Positions 28,905 through 36,842 of a DNA stretch of 64,000 nucleotides are shown piece after piece. A program made the translations under genes and the position numbers. Position 1 is the stretch's first letter; each line of letters begins with the position of its first letter. The DNA comes from Micromonospora sp. CCTCC AA 2012012 (GTDB lineage Bacteria > Actinomycetota > Actinomycetes > Mycobacteriales > Micromonosporaceae): the NCBI RefSeq assembly GCF_040499845.1, contig NZ_CP159342.1, positions 4,092,001 to 4,156,000 on the forward strand, written 5' to 3'. The notes beneath the pieces were generated by a model. The model had not been told where the DNA came from and did not search any database. It worked only from the letters and a program-made list of their open reading frames with translations.

Positions 28905-29336
28905 ATGGAGCAGAGGATCAGCCTGGTCACGCTCGGCGTGGCCGACCTGGGTCGGGCCCGCGCCTTCTACGAACGGCTCGGCTGGCGCGGCCAGGAGGTC
29001 GAGGAGACCGTCTTCTTCCAGGCCGGCGGCCTCGCCGTGGTGCTCTGGGGGCGCGGCAAGCTGGCCGACGACGCCGGCCTGACCGACCAGGGCGGTGACG
29101 GCTTCGGCGGCCTGAGCCTGGCGCAGAACGTCCGCAGCCGGGCGGAGGTCGACGAGATCCTCCGCCAGGCCGCCGACGCGGGTGCCACGGTCACCCGACC
29201 GGCCCGGGAGACCTTCTACGGCGGCTACGCGGGCTGCTTCACCGACCCGGACGGCCACCTGTGGGAGATCGCCTGGAACCCGGGCTTCCCGCTCGCGGCG
29301 GACGGCAGCCTCACCGTCCCCGACTTCGGCGCCTGA
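28905..29336 (+). CDS. VOC-superfamily (glyoxalase-like) protein
   Basis: A 143-residue VOC protein of the bleomycin-resistance/dioxygenase fold: ISLVTLGVADLGRARAFYER at the N-terminus and YAGCFTDPDGHLWEIAWNP at the C-terminus, where E in HLWEIAW is the usual last metal ligand. It has no known substrate. It is transcribed away from the APH gene and ends five bases from the stop of the convergent gene; both stops sit in TGACCGGTCA. Confidence 0.87.
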   Translation: MEQRISLVTLGVADLGRARAFYERLGWRGQEVEETVFFQAGGLAVVLWGRGKLADDAGLTDQGGDGFGGLSLAQNVRSRAEVDEILRQAADAGATVTRPARETFYGGYAGCFTDPDGHLWEIAWNPGFPLAADGSLTVPDFGA

Positions 29337-29340
29337 CCGG

Positions 29341-30504
29341 TCAGCTCCACAGCGTCCGGCGGACGCCCCGGTGGTCGGCGCACGCGTCGGGCTGCCCGCC
29401 GGTGAGACTGATCCGCCCGTCCCGGCACTGCACGAGATAGCCCCGGCCGGACCAGAAACCCGGGGCGCAGCGGAAGACGTCGCACACCGTCCGGGCGGGC
29501 CGGCTGATCCTGGTGTCGCCGCAGTAGTCGTACCCGAACGGGTTGACCGGGGCACCGCAGGGGGCCGCCACGGCGGGCTGCGGTGCGGCGGTGCGGGAGG
29601 GCTGCGCGGTCGGCGCGGTGGTGTGCCGGCGCGGTTTCGGCGCGACCGCCTCCTCCATCCGGACGGCCGGGGGGACCGGCGTGGGCGGGACGGTGGCCGC
29701 CGGGGTCGCGGCGGAGGCGACGTCGGAGCCGGGCCGGACCGGCGGGTCCGACTCGAAGACCATCGCCGGCACGATCAGCGCGAGGGCCGCTCCCACCGCG
29801 ACGGTGCGCCGGCCGCCGGGCACCCGCGCGAGCCGCCGGGCCTGCGCCGGGGTGGCGATCTCCGGGCGGAACGGCCTCGTCTGCGCGTGTTCGGCGATCA
29901 GCTCGTCGAGCTGGGCGACCACCGCCGCGCGCTGCTCGATGGCGTCGGCGAAGGCCAGGGTGAGCTTGAACCGGAAGTCCGCGACCGCGCCGGTGGGCAG
30001 CAGCAGGCCGGAGGTGCGCTGCCGGTCCAGGACCTGGATCAGCGTCACCGGGGCCGCCGGGTCGTGGGCCAGTCCGGTCATCCTCCCGTACGCCCAGTCG
30101 CGCCGGCCGCGCCCGCCGAGCAGGACCAGCCGGCGGTTGGTGAGCACGGCGAGTCCCGCGTCGGTGACCTTGACGCCCTCGGGCCGGCGCGGGCGCACCG
30201 CCGGCGGCTCCGGGTCGACGGTCAGCTCGGGGGCGGGCAGCACGGCGGTGTGCCGTACCTCGACCAGTTGCGCGGCCGGGAGCGTCCAGAAGACCACCTC
30301 GCCGGGGGCCAGCTCCATCGGCAGCCCGGCGCCCGCGTCGACGGAGCCCTGGAAGGACCCGGCGAGGGTACGCAGCCGCCGCAGCTCGTCGGCGCGCCGC
30401 CGCCACGCCTCGTCGGCGCCGCGGAAGGACCGCTGTCGTCGTTCGTTCTGCCGGTGCACCCACCGGTACCGCCACGTGGAACCCGTCGAATCCGTCTTCG
30501 CCAC
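29341..30504 (-). CDS. PH-like domain protein with membrane helix and Cys-rich C-terminal domain
   Basis: A 387-residue protein I do not recognise as a named family. Residues 1-50 are basic and charged; 60-200 contain beta-rich segments (VLTNRRLVLLG, then TLIQVLDRQRTSGLLL) like bacterial PH/GRAM domains. A hydrophobic helix at about 240-258 (VAVGAALALIVPAMVF) is followed by a Pro/Ala/Thr-rich spacer. The last 65 residues hold six cysteines, probably three disulfides outside the cell. GTG 30504 is supported by GGAGGAG five bases upstream. A single-pass protein with cytoplasmic PH-like and external disulfide domains is the most likely topology. Confidence 0.75.
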   Translation of the reverse strand: MAKTDSTGSTWRYRWVHRQNERRQRSFRGADEAWRRRADELRRLRTLAGSFQGSVDAGAGLPMELAPGEVVFWTLPAAQLVEVRHTAVLPAPELTVDPEPPAVRPRRPEGVKVTDAGLAVLTNRRLVLLGGRGRRDWAYGRMTGLAHDPAAPVTLIQVLDRQRTSGLLLPTGAVADFRFKLTLAFADAIEQRAAVVAQLDELIAEHAQTRPFRPEIATPAQARRLARVPGGRRTVAVGAALALIVPAMVFESDPPVRPGSDVASAATPAATVPPTPVPPAVRMEEAVAPKPRRHTTAPTAQPSRTAAPQPAVAAPCGAPVNPFGYDYCGDTRISRPARTVCDVFRCAPGFWSGRGYLVQCRDGRISLTGGQPDACADHRGVRRTLWS

Positions 30505-30769
30505 GCCGACTCCTCCGCCGCGCGAGCCACCATCCGGGGTGTCATTCACGTCAACTGGGGTGGAAGGCCCCCAAGACACGCGTAAGTCGCCAATCTGACC
30601 GATCGGCTGATTGACCCGAACGATAGTCGTAACCGGCTGCGTCGATTCCGGCCCGCCGACCCGCGATCTCGACCGTCCCGCTTCGCCGTGCGGGCACCCC
30701 CGGGCGTCGGTAACGTCAGCCGCAGCGAGTGGCACCGACGCCACCGGCGGCGCGCGAGGAGGTGGATCC

Positions 30770-32308
30770 GTGGACCCGACCGTCGTGGTGGGGGTGGACA
30801 TCGGCACCACCAGCACCAAGGCCGTCGCGTACGACACCGACGGGCAGCAGCTCGCCAGCCACTCCGCCGGCTACCCGCTGGACGAGCCGCACCCCGGGTA
30901 CGCCGAGCAGGACCCGCAGCTCATCCTCGACGCGGTGCTGGAGTGCGTCCGCGCCGTGGTCGCCGAGCTGCCCGGGCCGATCGCCGGGCTCTCCTTCAGC
31001 ACCGCCATGCACAGCCTGATCGGGCTGGACGCCGACGGCACCCCGCTCACCCCGTCGGTGACCTGGGCCGACTCGCGGGCCAGCGCGCAGGCCGAACGGA
31101 TGCGGGCCGTGCCGTCCGGGCTGGCGTTGCACCGACGCACCGGCACCCCGGTGCACCCGATGGCGCCGCTGCCCAAGCTGGTCTGGTTCGCCGAACAGCA
31201 ACCGAAGCTCTTCGAGCGGGTCGCGCACTGGGTCGGCATCAAGGACTGGATCCTGCTGCGGCTGGCCGAGACGCTGGTCACCGACCACTCGGTCGCCTCC
31301 GCCACCGGGCTGATGAACATCCACACGCTCACCTGGGACGCCGAGGCGCTCGGCATCGCCGGCACCACCGAAGAGCAGCTCCCGCAGCTGGTGCCCACGA
31401 CGACCGTGCTGCCGGGGCTCACCGCCGCCGCAGCCGAGGCGACCGGGCTGCCCGTCGACACCCCGCTGGTGGTGGGGGCCGGCGACGGGCCGCTGGCCAA
31501 CCTGGGGCTCGGCGCGGTGAAGCCGGGCGTGGTGGCCTGCTCGATCGGCACCTCCGGGGCGATGCGGGTGGCCGTGGAACGCCCCGCCGTCGACCCGCTG
31601 GGCGGTGTCTTCTGCTATGCGCTCACCGCCGACCGCTGGGTGGTCGGCGGCGCCATCAACAACGGCGGCATCGTGCTCCAGTGGGCCGGCGACGCGCTCG
31701 CCCCCGAGCTGGGCGAGCACGCCGAGGATGAGCTGCTGGCGATGGCCGCCCGCGCACCGGTCGGCTCCGGCGGGCTGATCATGCTGCCGTACCTGCTCAG
31801 CGAGCGGGCGCCGCACTGGAGCGCGCTGCCGCGCGGCGCATACGTCGGGTTGACCCACGGTCACCGGCGCGAGCACCTGGTCCGGGCCGCCCTGGAAGGC
31901 GTCTGTCAGCAGCTCGCCCTGGTCCTCGCGTCGGTCCGCGCCGCCGGCAACGAGGTCCGCGAGATACGCGCCAGCGGCGGCTTCGCCCGCAGCCCGCTGT
32001 GGCGGCAGATCCTCGCCGACGCGCTCGGCATGCCCGTCCGCTTCCCCGCCGGCCACGAGGGGTCGAGCTTCGGGGCGGCCCTGCTCGGCATGCAGGCCCT
32101 CGGCCTGATCACCTCCATCGACGTCGCCGCCGACCTGGTCGAGATCGACGAGACGGTACGCCCCGACCCCGCCTCCGCGGCCACCTACGCCGCCCTGCTC
32201 CCCCTCTTCTCCGAGTTGTACGACGCGCTCGTTCCGACGTTCGCGTCGCTGCGGCGGCTGGCCCCGAGCCTGCCGCCGGAATCCGCACCCACCGCTCCTC
32301 CCATGTGA
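30770..32308 (+). CDS. gntK: FGGY-family carbohydrate kinase, gluconokinase
   Basis: A 512-residue sugar kinase: the N-terminal phosphate loop VGVDIGTTSTKAVAYD, the catalytic aspartate in VTWADSRA, and the C-terminal ATP-site motifs GTSGAMR and EIRASGGFARSPLW. FGGY kinases phosphorylate sugars or sugar acids. Gluconate is inferred from the GntP-type permease 37 bases downstream; together they import gluconate and feed 6-phosphogluconate to the pentose phosphate pathway. The start is GTG 30770 with GGAGGT at 30758-30763. Confidence 0.88.
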   Translation: MDPTVVVGVDIGTTSTKAVAYDTDGQQLASHSAGYPLDEPHPGYAEQDPQLILDAVLECVRAVVAELPGPIAGLSFSTAMHSLIGLDADGTPLTPSVTWADSRASAQAERMRAVPSGLALHRRTGTPVHPMAPLPKLVWFAEQQPKLFERVAHWVGIKDWILLRLAETLVTDHSVASATGLMNIHTLTWDAEALGIAGTTEEQLPQLVPTTTVLPGLTAAAAEATGLPVDTPLVVGAGDGPLANLGLGAVKPGVVACSIGTSGAMRVAVERPAVDPLGGVFCYALTADRWVVGGAINNGGIVLQWAGDALAPELGEHAEDELLAMAARAPVGSGGLIMLPYLLSERAPHWSALPRGAYVGLTHGHRREHLVRAALEGVCQQLALVLASVRAAGNEVREIRASGGFARSPLWRQILADALGMPVRFPAGHEGSSFGAALLGMQALGLITSIDVAADLVEIDETVRPDPASAATYAALLPLFSELYDALVPTFASLRRLAPSLPPESAPTAPPM

Positions 32309-32345
32309 TCGCCCGGCCTACCGGCCCGGACGACTACCGAAGGTC

Positions 32346-33872
32346 GTGATAGCCGTGGTCACACTGCTCGCCGCACCGGCGGAACCACTGACGAACGCCG
32401 GCAACACCCAGCTGGTCATCGCGGCCGTGCTGGGCATCGCCGCGGTGGTGCTCCTCATCGCCTGGGGCAAGGTGCACCCGTTCCTGTCCCTGATCCTCGG
32501 CGCGGCCGTGCTCGGCGTGGTCGCCGGCGTGGCACCCGACAAGATCATCACCTCGTTCAGCGGTGGGGTCGGCTCCACCGTCGGCGGCGTCGGACTGCTG
32601 ATCGCCCTCGGCGCGATGATCGGCGGTCTGCTCGCCGAGTCCGGCGGCGCGGACGGCATCGTCGAACGGGTGGTCAACCGGGTCTCCAGCGGCGCCCTGC
32701 CCTGGGCGATGGCCGGGGTGGCCGCCCTGATCGGGCTGCCGCTCTTCTTCGAGGTCGGCGTGGTGCTGCTGGTCCCGATCGTGCTGCTGGTGTCGCGGCG
32801 GACCGACGTACCCCTGATGAAGATCGGCATCCCGGCGCTGGCCGGCCTGTCGGTGCTGCACGGCCTGGTGCCGCCGCACCCCGGCCCGCTGGTGGCGATC
32901 GACGCCCTGGGCGCCAACCTCGGCCAGACCCTGGCGCTGGGCCTCCTGGTCGCCATCCCGACCGTGATCATCGCCGGTCCGGTCTTCGGCAACTTCATCG
33001 CCCGTTACGTGCCCGCCACCGCGCCGGAGGCGCTGCTGCCCACCCGGCGGCCGGTCTCGGTCACCGGCGACCGGCGACCGACCACGCCCGGCCGTGGCCC
33101 GGTCGACGCCGACGGTGACCTGGTCACCGAGGACGACCTGGTCAACCCGGGCGCCGGCCGCCCGGGCGAGCCGATCGACGAGGCCCCCGACGTCCGCGCC
33201 CGGCGCGGGCCGGCGCTCTGGGCGGCGGTGGTCACCGTGCTGCTGCCGGTGGTGCTGATGCTGCTGCGCGCGATCGGGGAACTGACCCTCGCCGAGGGCA
33301 CCGGCGGCCGCAAGACGCTCGACATCATCGGTACGCCGATCGTCGCGCTGCTGGCCGGCGTCATCTTCGCCATGATCTTCCTCGGCTACCGGACCGGGTT
33401 CAGCCGCAGCCAGGTCTCCGGTTTCCTCGGTGGGTCGCTGCCGGCGATCGCCGGCATCCTGCTGATCGTCGCCGCCGGCGGCGGGTTCAAGCAGGTGCTG
33501 GTCGACGCCGGCGTCGGCAACCTGGTCGCGGACGCGGCCAAGAACGCGGACCTGTCCCCGCTGCTGCTGGGCTGGCTGGTCGCCGTCGGCATCCGGGTGG
33601 CGACCGGCTCGGCCACCGTCGCCACCATCACCGCCGCCGGCATCGTCGCGCCCCTGGCCGCCACCCTCCAGGGGCCGGAGGTGGCCCTGCTGGCCCTCGC
33701 CGTCGGCTGCGGCTCGCTCTTCTTCTCGCACGTCAACGACGCCGGCTTCTGGCTGGTCAAGGAGTACTTCGGGCTGACCGTCGGGCAGACCATCAAGAGC
33801 TGGTCGGTGATGGAGACGATCATCTCGGTCGTCGGCTTCGCCGGCGTCCTCCTGCTCGACCTCATCCTGTAG
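32346..33872 (+). CDS. gntP: Gluconate permease, GntP family
   Basis: A 508-residue integral membrane H+/gluconate symporter-like protein with about 13 helices. Family marks: FEVGVVLLVPIVL, GLVPPHPGP (the conserved substrate-region PPHPGP) and the C-terminal ATGSATVATITAAG and FSHVNDAGFW. The central loop at about 235-285 is hydrophilic and longer than in E. coli GntP. The GTG at 32346 is taken as start; a second GTG three codons later is possible. It forms an operon with the kinase. Confidence 0.92.
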   Translation: MIAVVTLLAAPAEPLTNAGNTQLVIAAVLGIAAVVLLIAWGKVHPFLSLILGAAVLGVVAGVAPDKIITSFSGGVGSTVGGVGLLIALGAMIGGLLAESGGADGIVERVVNRVSSGALPWAMAGVAALIGLPLFFEVGVVLLVPIVLLVSRRTDVPLMKIGIPALAGLSVLHGLVPPHPGPLVAIDALGANLGQTLALGLLVAIPTVIIAGPVFGNFIARYVPATAPEALLPTRRPVSVTGDRRPTTPGRGPVDADGDLVTEDDLVNPGAGRPGEPIDEAPDVRARRGPALWAAVVTVLLPVVLMLLRAIGELTLAEGTGGRKTLDIIGTPIVALLAGVIFAMIFLGYRTGFSRSQVSGFLGGSLPAIAGILLIVAAGGGFKQVLVDAGVGNLVADAAKNADLSPLLLGWLVAVGIRVATGSATVATITAAGIVAPLAATLQGPEVALLALAVGCGSLFFSHVNDAGFWLVKEYFGLTVGQTIKSWSVMETIISVVGFAGVLLLDLIL

Positions 33873-34029
33873 CCGACCGCTCGGCCCCGCCGGCCAGCCG
33901 CGACCCGGCCGCCGCACAGGTCCCGCTGCCCGGTGTACGGGGTCACCGGGCCGTCCACCCTCCAGGTGGTCGGCTCGGACGACACGGCCACGGCCGGCGC
34001 ATCCTCGGCCGGCATCAGCCAGCCCGGCT

Positions 34030-34095
34030 GGTCCGGCGGGTCCGGCTTGGTCCGGCTTGGTCCGGCTGGTCCGGCGGGTCCGGCGGGTCGGCCTG
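34030..34095 (+). repeat. Degenerate GGTCCGGC short tandem repeat
   Basis: Six or so head-to-tail copies of a 9-10-base unit GGTCCGGC(TT/T/G), the first with TT and the later ones with T or G, lie about 45 bases before the left arm of the inverted repeat that encloses the decamer array. They are non-coding as far as can be seen. The region 33873-34029 before them shows no gene or motif. Confidence 0.8.
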
Positions 34096-34139
34096 GACGG
34101 CCTGGGGCGGCGGCCGCCCGGGGTAGTCCCCTTCAGTGC

Positions 34140-34158
34140 CTACGAACTTGATGGCATT
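34140..34158 (+). repeat. Left arm of 19-bp perfect inverted repeat
   Basis: CTACGAACTTGATGGCATT; the exact reverse complement is at 34744-34762. Similarity continues inward for about ten bases (a TGAATCA-CCC against TGTAATCAACCC). The pair encloses the decamer array, giving a 623-base unit with terminal inverted repeats. Confidence 0.9.
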
Positions 34159-34196
34159 GATGAATCACCCCCACGGAAAGCCGCCGGGGCTCTCCC

Positions 34197-34700
34197 GTGC
34201 GGGCGCGGCGCGGCGCGGTGCGGGCGGGGCGGCGCGGGGCTGGGCGGGGCGGCGCGGGGCGGCGCGGTGCGGGGCGGTGCGGTGCGGGGCGGTGCGGGGC
34301 GGTGCGGGGCGGCGCGGGGCGGGGCGGTGCGGGGCGGCGCGGGGCGGCGCGGGGCGGCGCGGGGCGGCGCGGGGCGGCGCGGGGCGGCGCGAGGCGGCGC
34401 GAGGCGGCGCGAGGCGGCGCGAGGCGGCGCGAGGCGGCGCGAGGCGGCGCGAGGCGGCGCGAGGCGGCGCGAGGCGGCGCGAGGCGGCGCGAGGCGGCGC
34501 GAGGCGGCGCGAGGCGGCGCGAGGCGGCGCGAGGCGGCGCGAGGCGGCGCGAGGCGGCGCGAGGCGGCGCGAGGCGGCGCGAGGCGGCGCGAGGCGGCGC
34601 GAGGCGGCGCGAGGCGGCGCGAGGCGGCGCGAGGCGGCGCGAGGCGGCGCGAGGCGGCGCGAGGCGGCGCGAGGCGGCGCGAGGCGGCGCGAGGCGGCGC
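34197..34700 (+). repeat. GC-rich decamer tandem array (31 perfect terminal copies)
   Basis: About 50 units of a 10-base repeat. On the left (34197-34330) units are degenerate mixtures of GCGGG/GCGGT pentamers; then six copies of GGGGCGGCGC (34331-34390); then 31 perfect copies of GAGGCGGCGC (34391-34700). Homogeneity increases to the right, as expected if the array grows by slippage at that end. The + strand is G-rich with GGGG runs on the left, so G-quadruplexes or R-loops are possible. Since 10 is not a multiple of 3, the array is open in several frames on both strands; these are not genes. Confidence 0.95.
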
Positions 34701-34743
34701 GGTTGGCCAAGCCCCGCTCGGCCTGGCCAGGGTTGATTACAGG

Positions 34744-34762
34744 AATGCCATCAAGTTCGTAG
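34744..34762 (-). repeat. Right arm of 19-bp perfect inverted repeat
   Basis: Exact reverse complement of 34140-34158. Outside it, 34770-34801 contains two copies of GGCGGTCCCGT plus a variant, another short direct repeat. Confidence 0.9.
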
Positions 34763-34842
34763 CGTGCGCAGGGCGGTCCCGTGGCGGTCCCGTGGCGGTC
34801 GCGCACGGCGGCCGATCCGGTGCGCTCCGCCGCGCCCGGCGG

Positions 34843-35127
34843 TCAGGGGGCCTCGACGCCGGAGATGCGGAACTTGTGCACCTCGGCGCCGAGGATCGCC
34901 GTCGCCTGCTCCTCCGACGGGCCGGAGCCCCGGAACGCCAACAGCTGCTCGTCGGACTCCCACCGCTCGTACACGTTGATCCGGCCCGGCTCGACCAGGT
35001 CCGCGCTGACCGCGAAGTCGACGCAGCCGGGCGCCGAGCGGGCCGCCCGTACGGCCTCCACACAGGAGGCCAGGTAGGCGTCCCGCTCGGCGGGGTCGAC
35101 GTAGAGGGTGCCGGCGACGATGAACAC
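34843..35127 (-). CDS. Antibiotic biosynthesis monooxygenase (ABM) domain protein
   Basis: A 94-residue ABM/YgiN-like protein: MFIVAGTLYVDP, then CVDFAVSADLVEPGRINVYERWESDE, the typical ferredoxin-like fold of small quinol or heme-type monooxygenases. The family works as dimers and needs no cofactor in some cases. ATG 35127 follows GGGAGGT. It lies about 50 bases downstream of the MerR gene on the same strand and may be cotranscribed. Substrate is unknown. Confidence 0.9.
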   Translation of the reverse strand: MFIVAGTLYVDPAERDAYLASCVEAVRAARSAPGCVDFAVSADLVEPGRINVYERWESDEQLLAFRGSGPSEEQATAILGAEVHKFRISGVEAP

Positions 35128-35177
35128 GTGACCTCCCGTGGCGGAGCCGTCCGACCCATCCTGTCAGCTCGGACGAG

Positions 35178-35936
35178 TCACGCCCGGGTGATCGCGTTGG
35201 CGTGGATCGCCTCGCTCACGTACGCCGCCATTCCCGGCCGGATCTTCTCGAAGTACGCGGTGAACCGCTCGTCGGCCACGTACATGTCCGCCAGCCCGGT
35301 GTGGATCTCGTACGAGCAGTCGTAGAACCAGCGGCTGATGAGCTGCCGGTGCTCCTCGGCCAACGCCATCGCCTCCGGACCGTCGGCCGGCGCACCCGAG
35401 TCCACCAGCGCGGTGATCCGCCGCGCCCAGTCCTCGTTCTCGGCCTTGTTGCGCAGCCAGTCCTCCTTCGAATAGCGCGCCGTCCGCTCGGCCGACTGCC
35501 GGTACGCCTCCGTGCCGCCCCAGCGCCGCTCCGTCTCCTCGGCGTACTGCTCCGGGTCGTGGTCGCCGAAGACCTCGAACCGCTCCCGCGGGGTCAGTGG
35601 GATGTTCAACTTCCTCGCCTCCATCGCGAACTCGATCGCCGCCACGATCTCCCGGAGCTTCCCGATCCGCCCGGTCAGCAGCTCGTGCTGCCGCCGCAGA
35701 TGCGGCAACGGGTCGCCGTCCGGGTCGTCGAGGATCGCGGCGATCTCCTCCAGCGGGAACCCCAGCTCCCGGTACGCGCGGATGAGCTGCAACCGCTCCA
35801 GGTCCGCGTCGTCGTAGCGGCGGTAGCCCGCCGCCGTGCGACCGCGGGGCGACAACAGCCCGATCTCGTCGTAGTGGTGCAGCGTCCGGACCGTCACCCC
35901 GGCCGCCCGCGCCACCTGACCCACCGTGTACGCCAT
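35178..35936 (-). CDS. MerR-family regulator with TipAS-type ligand domain
   Basis: A 252-residue regulator. The MerR DNA-binding domain fills residues 1-70 (YTVGQVARAAGVTVRTLHHY) followed by a coiled coil. Residues 120-250 match the TipAS antibiotic-recognition domain (WFYDCSYEIHTGLADMYV). TipA-type proteins sense thiopeptides or other lipophilic drugs and activate multidrug genes and themselves. ATG 35936 is preceded by GGGAGG. A spacer-positioned palindrome upstream suggests MerR-type autoregulation. Confidence 0.92.
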   Translation of the reverse strand: MAYTVGQVARAAGVTVRTLHHYDEIGLLSPRGRTAAGYRRYDDADLERLQLIRAYRELGFPLEEIAAILDDPDGDPLPHLRRQHELLTGRIGKLREIVAAIEFAMEARKLNIPLTPRERFEVFGDHDPEQYAEETERRWGGTEAYRQSAERTARYSKEDWLRNKAENEDWARRITALVDSGAPADGPEAMALAEEHRQLISRWFYDCSYEIHTGLADMYVADERFTAYFEKIRPGMAAYVSEAIHANAITRA

Positions 35937-35960
35937 GGTCCCCTCCCTTCCACGACCAGG

Positions 35961-35988
35961 CTCCCGCCTGCCGCAGCGTGAGGGTCAA
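35961..35988 (-). promoter_or_regulatory. Candidate MerR-type promoter/operator
   Basis: On the minus strand a TTGACC -35 hexamer (35988-35983) is followed at once by CTCACGC-N8-GCGGGAG, an inverted repeat matching at 6 of 7 positions, as in MerR promoters where the operator fills a 19-base spacer. The -10 is weak, as expected for an activator-dependent promoter. Confidence 0.45.
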
Positions 35989-36077
35989 GGCCGATTCTGC
36001 CCTCGGACGCGCACGACACCGCCCCGCTCGCCCGAGGGGGGATTCGGGCGAACGGGGCGGGCGGTGGAGCGGCGGGA

Positions 36078-36716
36078 TCAGGTGGTGACCTTCTCCTTCG
36101 TCCGCTCCGGGGCGGCGAACGTCTCGCTGGTCGGGGTGCGGAAGGCGTGCACCAGGCCGGCGAGCGAGAGCAGCAGGAGCAGCGCCGCACCGAGGTACAT
36201 CGCCAGCGCGCCCTGCGCGGCCTTGCGGCCGAACTCGCTGAAGCCGTACGAGGTGAGCAGCAGGCCGCGCAGCGTCTCGCCCTTGAAGACGGTCTCCCGC
36301 TGGGCGGTCACCTCGGCGAGCTGCTTCTGCAGGTCCGGCAGGTTGGCGGCCTTGGCCTGCTCGGCCTGGGCCACCTGCTCCTTGAGCGCGGTCTGCGGCT
36401 CGCCCAGGTCGGCGTACGTCTTGCCGCCGCCGATCGCCTTGAGGTGCAGGCCGATGAACTCGTTGGCGTAGCACTCGGCCTGCTTGCCGGTGGTGAGCTT
36501 CTGACCGGCGTACTCGCGCAGGCAGTCGGCCTTCTTCTCCTCGTCGGTCAGCTTGTCGGCCGGCTTGAAGCTGATGTGCTGGGCGCTGAGCTGGTCGTGC
36601 ACGTAGGTGTTGGCGAAGTTGGCGTTCGTCGTCAGGACGATGCCGACGACGAGCAGCAGGACCGCGAGGCCCAGCCCGCCGATGCTGAACAGCAGGTCCA
36701 ACGTCCGTCGCTTCAT
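36078..36716 (-). CDS. Two-helix membrane protein, unknown function
   Basis: A 212-residue protein with membrane helices at about 8-28 and 178-198. The segment between them (30-175) is hydrophilic, has two cysteines (DCLREYAG and ECYANEF) and a coiled-coil part rich in Ala, Glu and Gln (KEQVAQAEQAKAANLPDLQK). It is probably exposed outside with a disulfide. ATG 36716 follows AGGAG. It stands as a single gene and no family is recognised. Confidence 0.8.
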   Translation of the reverse strand: MKRRTLDLLFSIGGLGLAVLLLVVGIVLTTNANFANTYVHDQLSAQHISFKPADKLTDEEKKADCLREYAGQKLTTGKQAECYANEFIGLHLKAIGGGKTYADLGEPQTALKEQVAQAEQAKAANLPDLQKQLAEVTAQRETVFKGETLRGLLLTSYGFSEFGRKAAQGALAMYLGAALLLLLSLAGLVHAFRTPTSETFAAPERTKEKVTT

Positions 36717-36790
36717 GGGGTGCTCCTGGGGGATGTGGCGGCTTCTCGGTGACCGTCTCATCGTGGCGGTCGGCGGGCCGCCGCCAGCAG

Positions 36791-36825
36791 GGCCGAACCC
36801 CCTGTCCCGGTCGGGACCTTCGGCC
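36791..36825. terminator. Imperfect hairpin downstream of the GGDEF-EAL gene
   Basis: Outer arms GGCCGAA/TTCGGCC (36791-36797, 36819-36825) and inner arms GTCCC/GGGAC (36804-36808, 36813-36817) stack with an unequal bulge. It starts about 18 bases after the minus-strand stop at 36843. Confidence 0.4.
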
Positions 36826-36842
36826 TCCGTCGGCCGGGCCGG

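Noticed and set aside
34197..34700. CRISPR array
   Set aside because: Units are contiguous decamers without spacers.
34057..35325. Repeat-coded proteins (GARRREAA-like) across the decamer array
   Set aside because: A 10-base repeat without stop codons is open in several frames on both strands by itself; no start signal or conserved flank.
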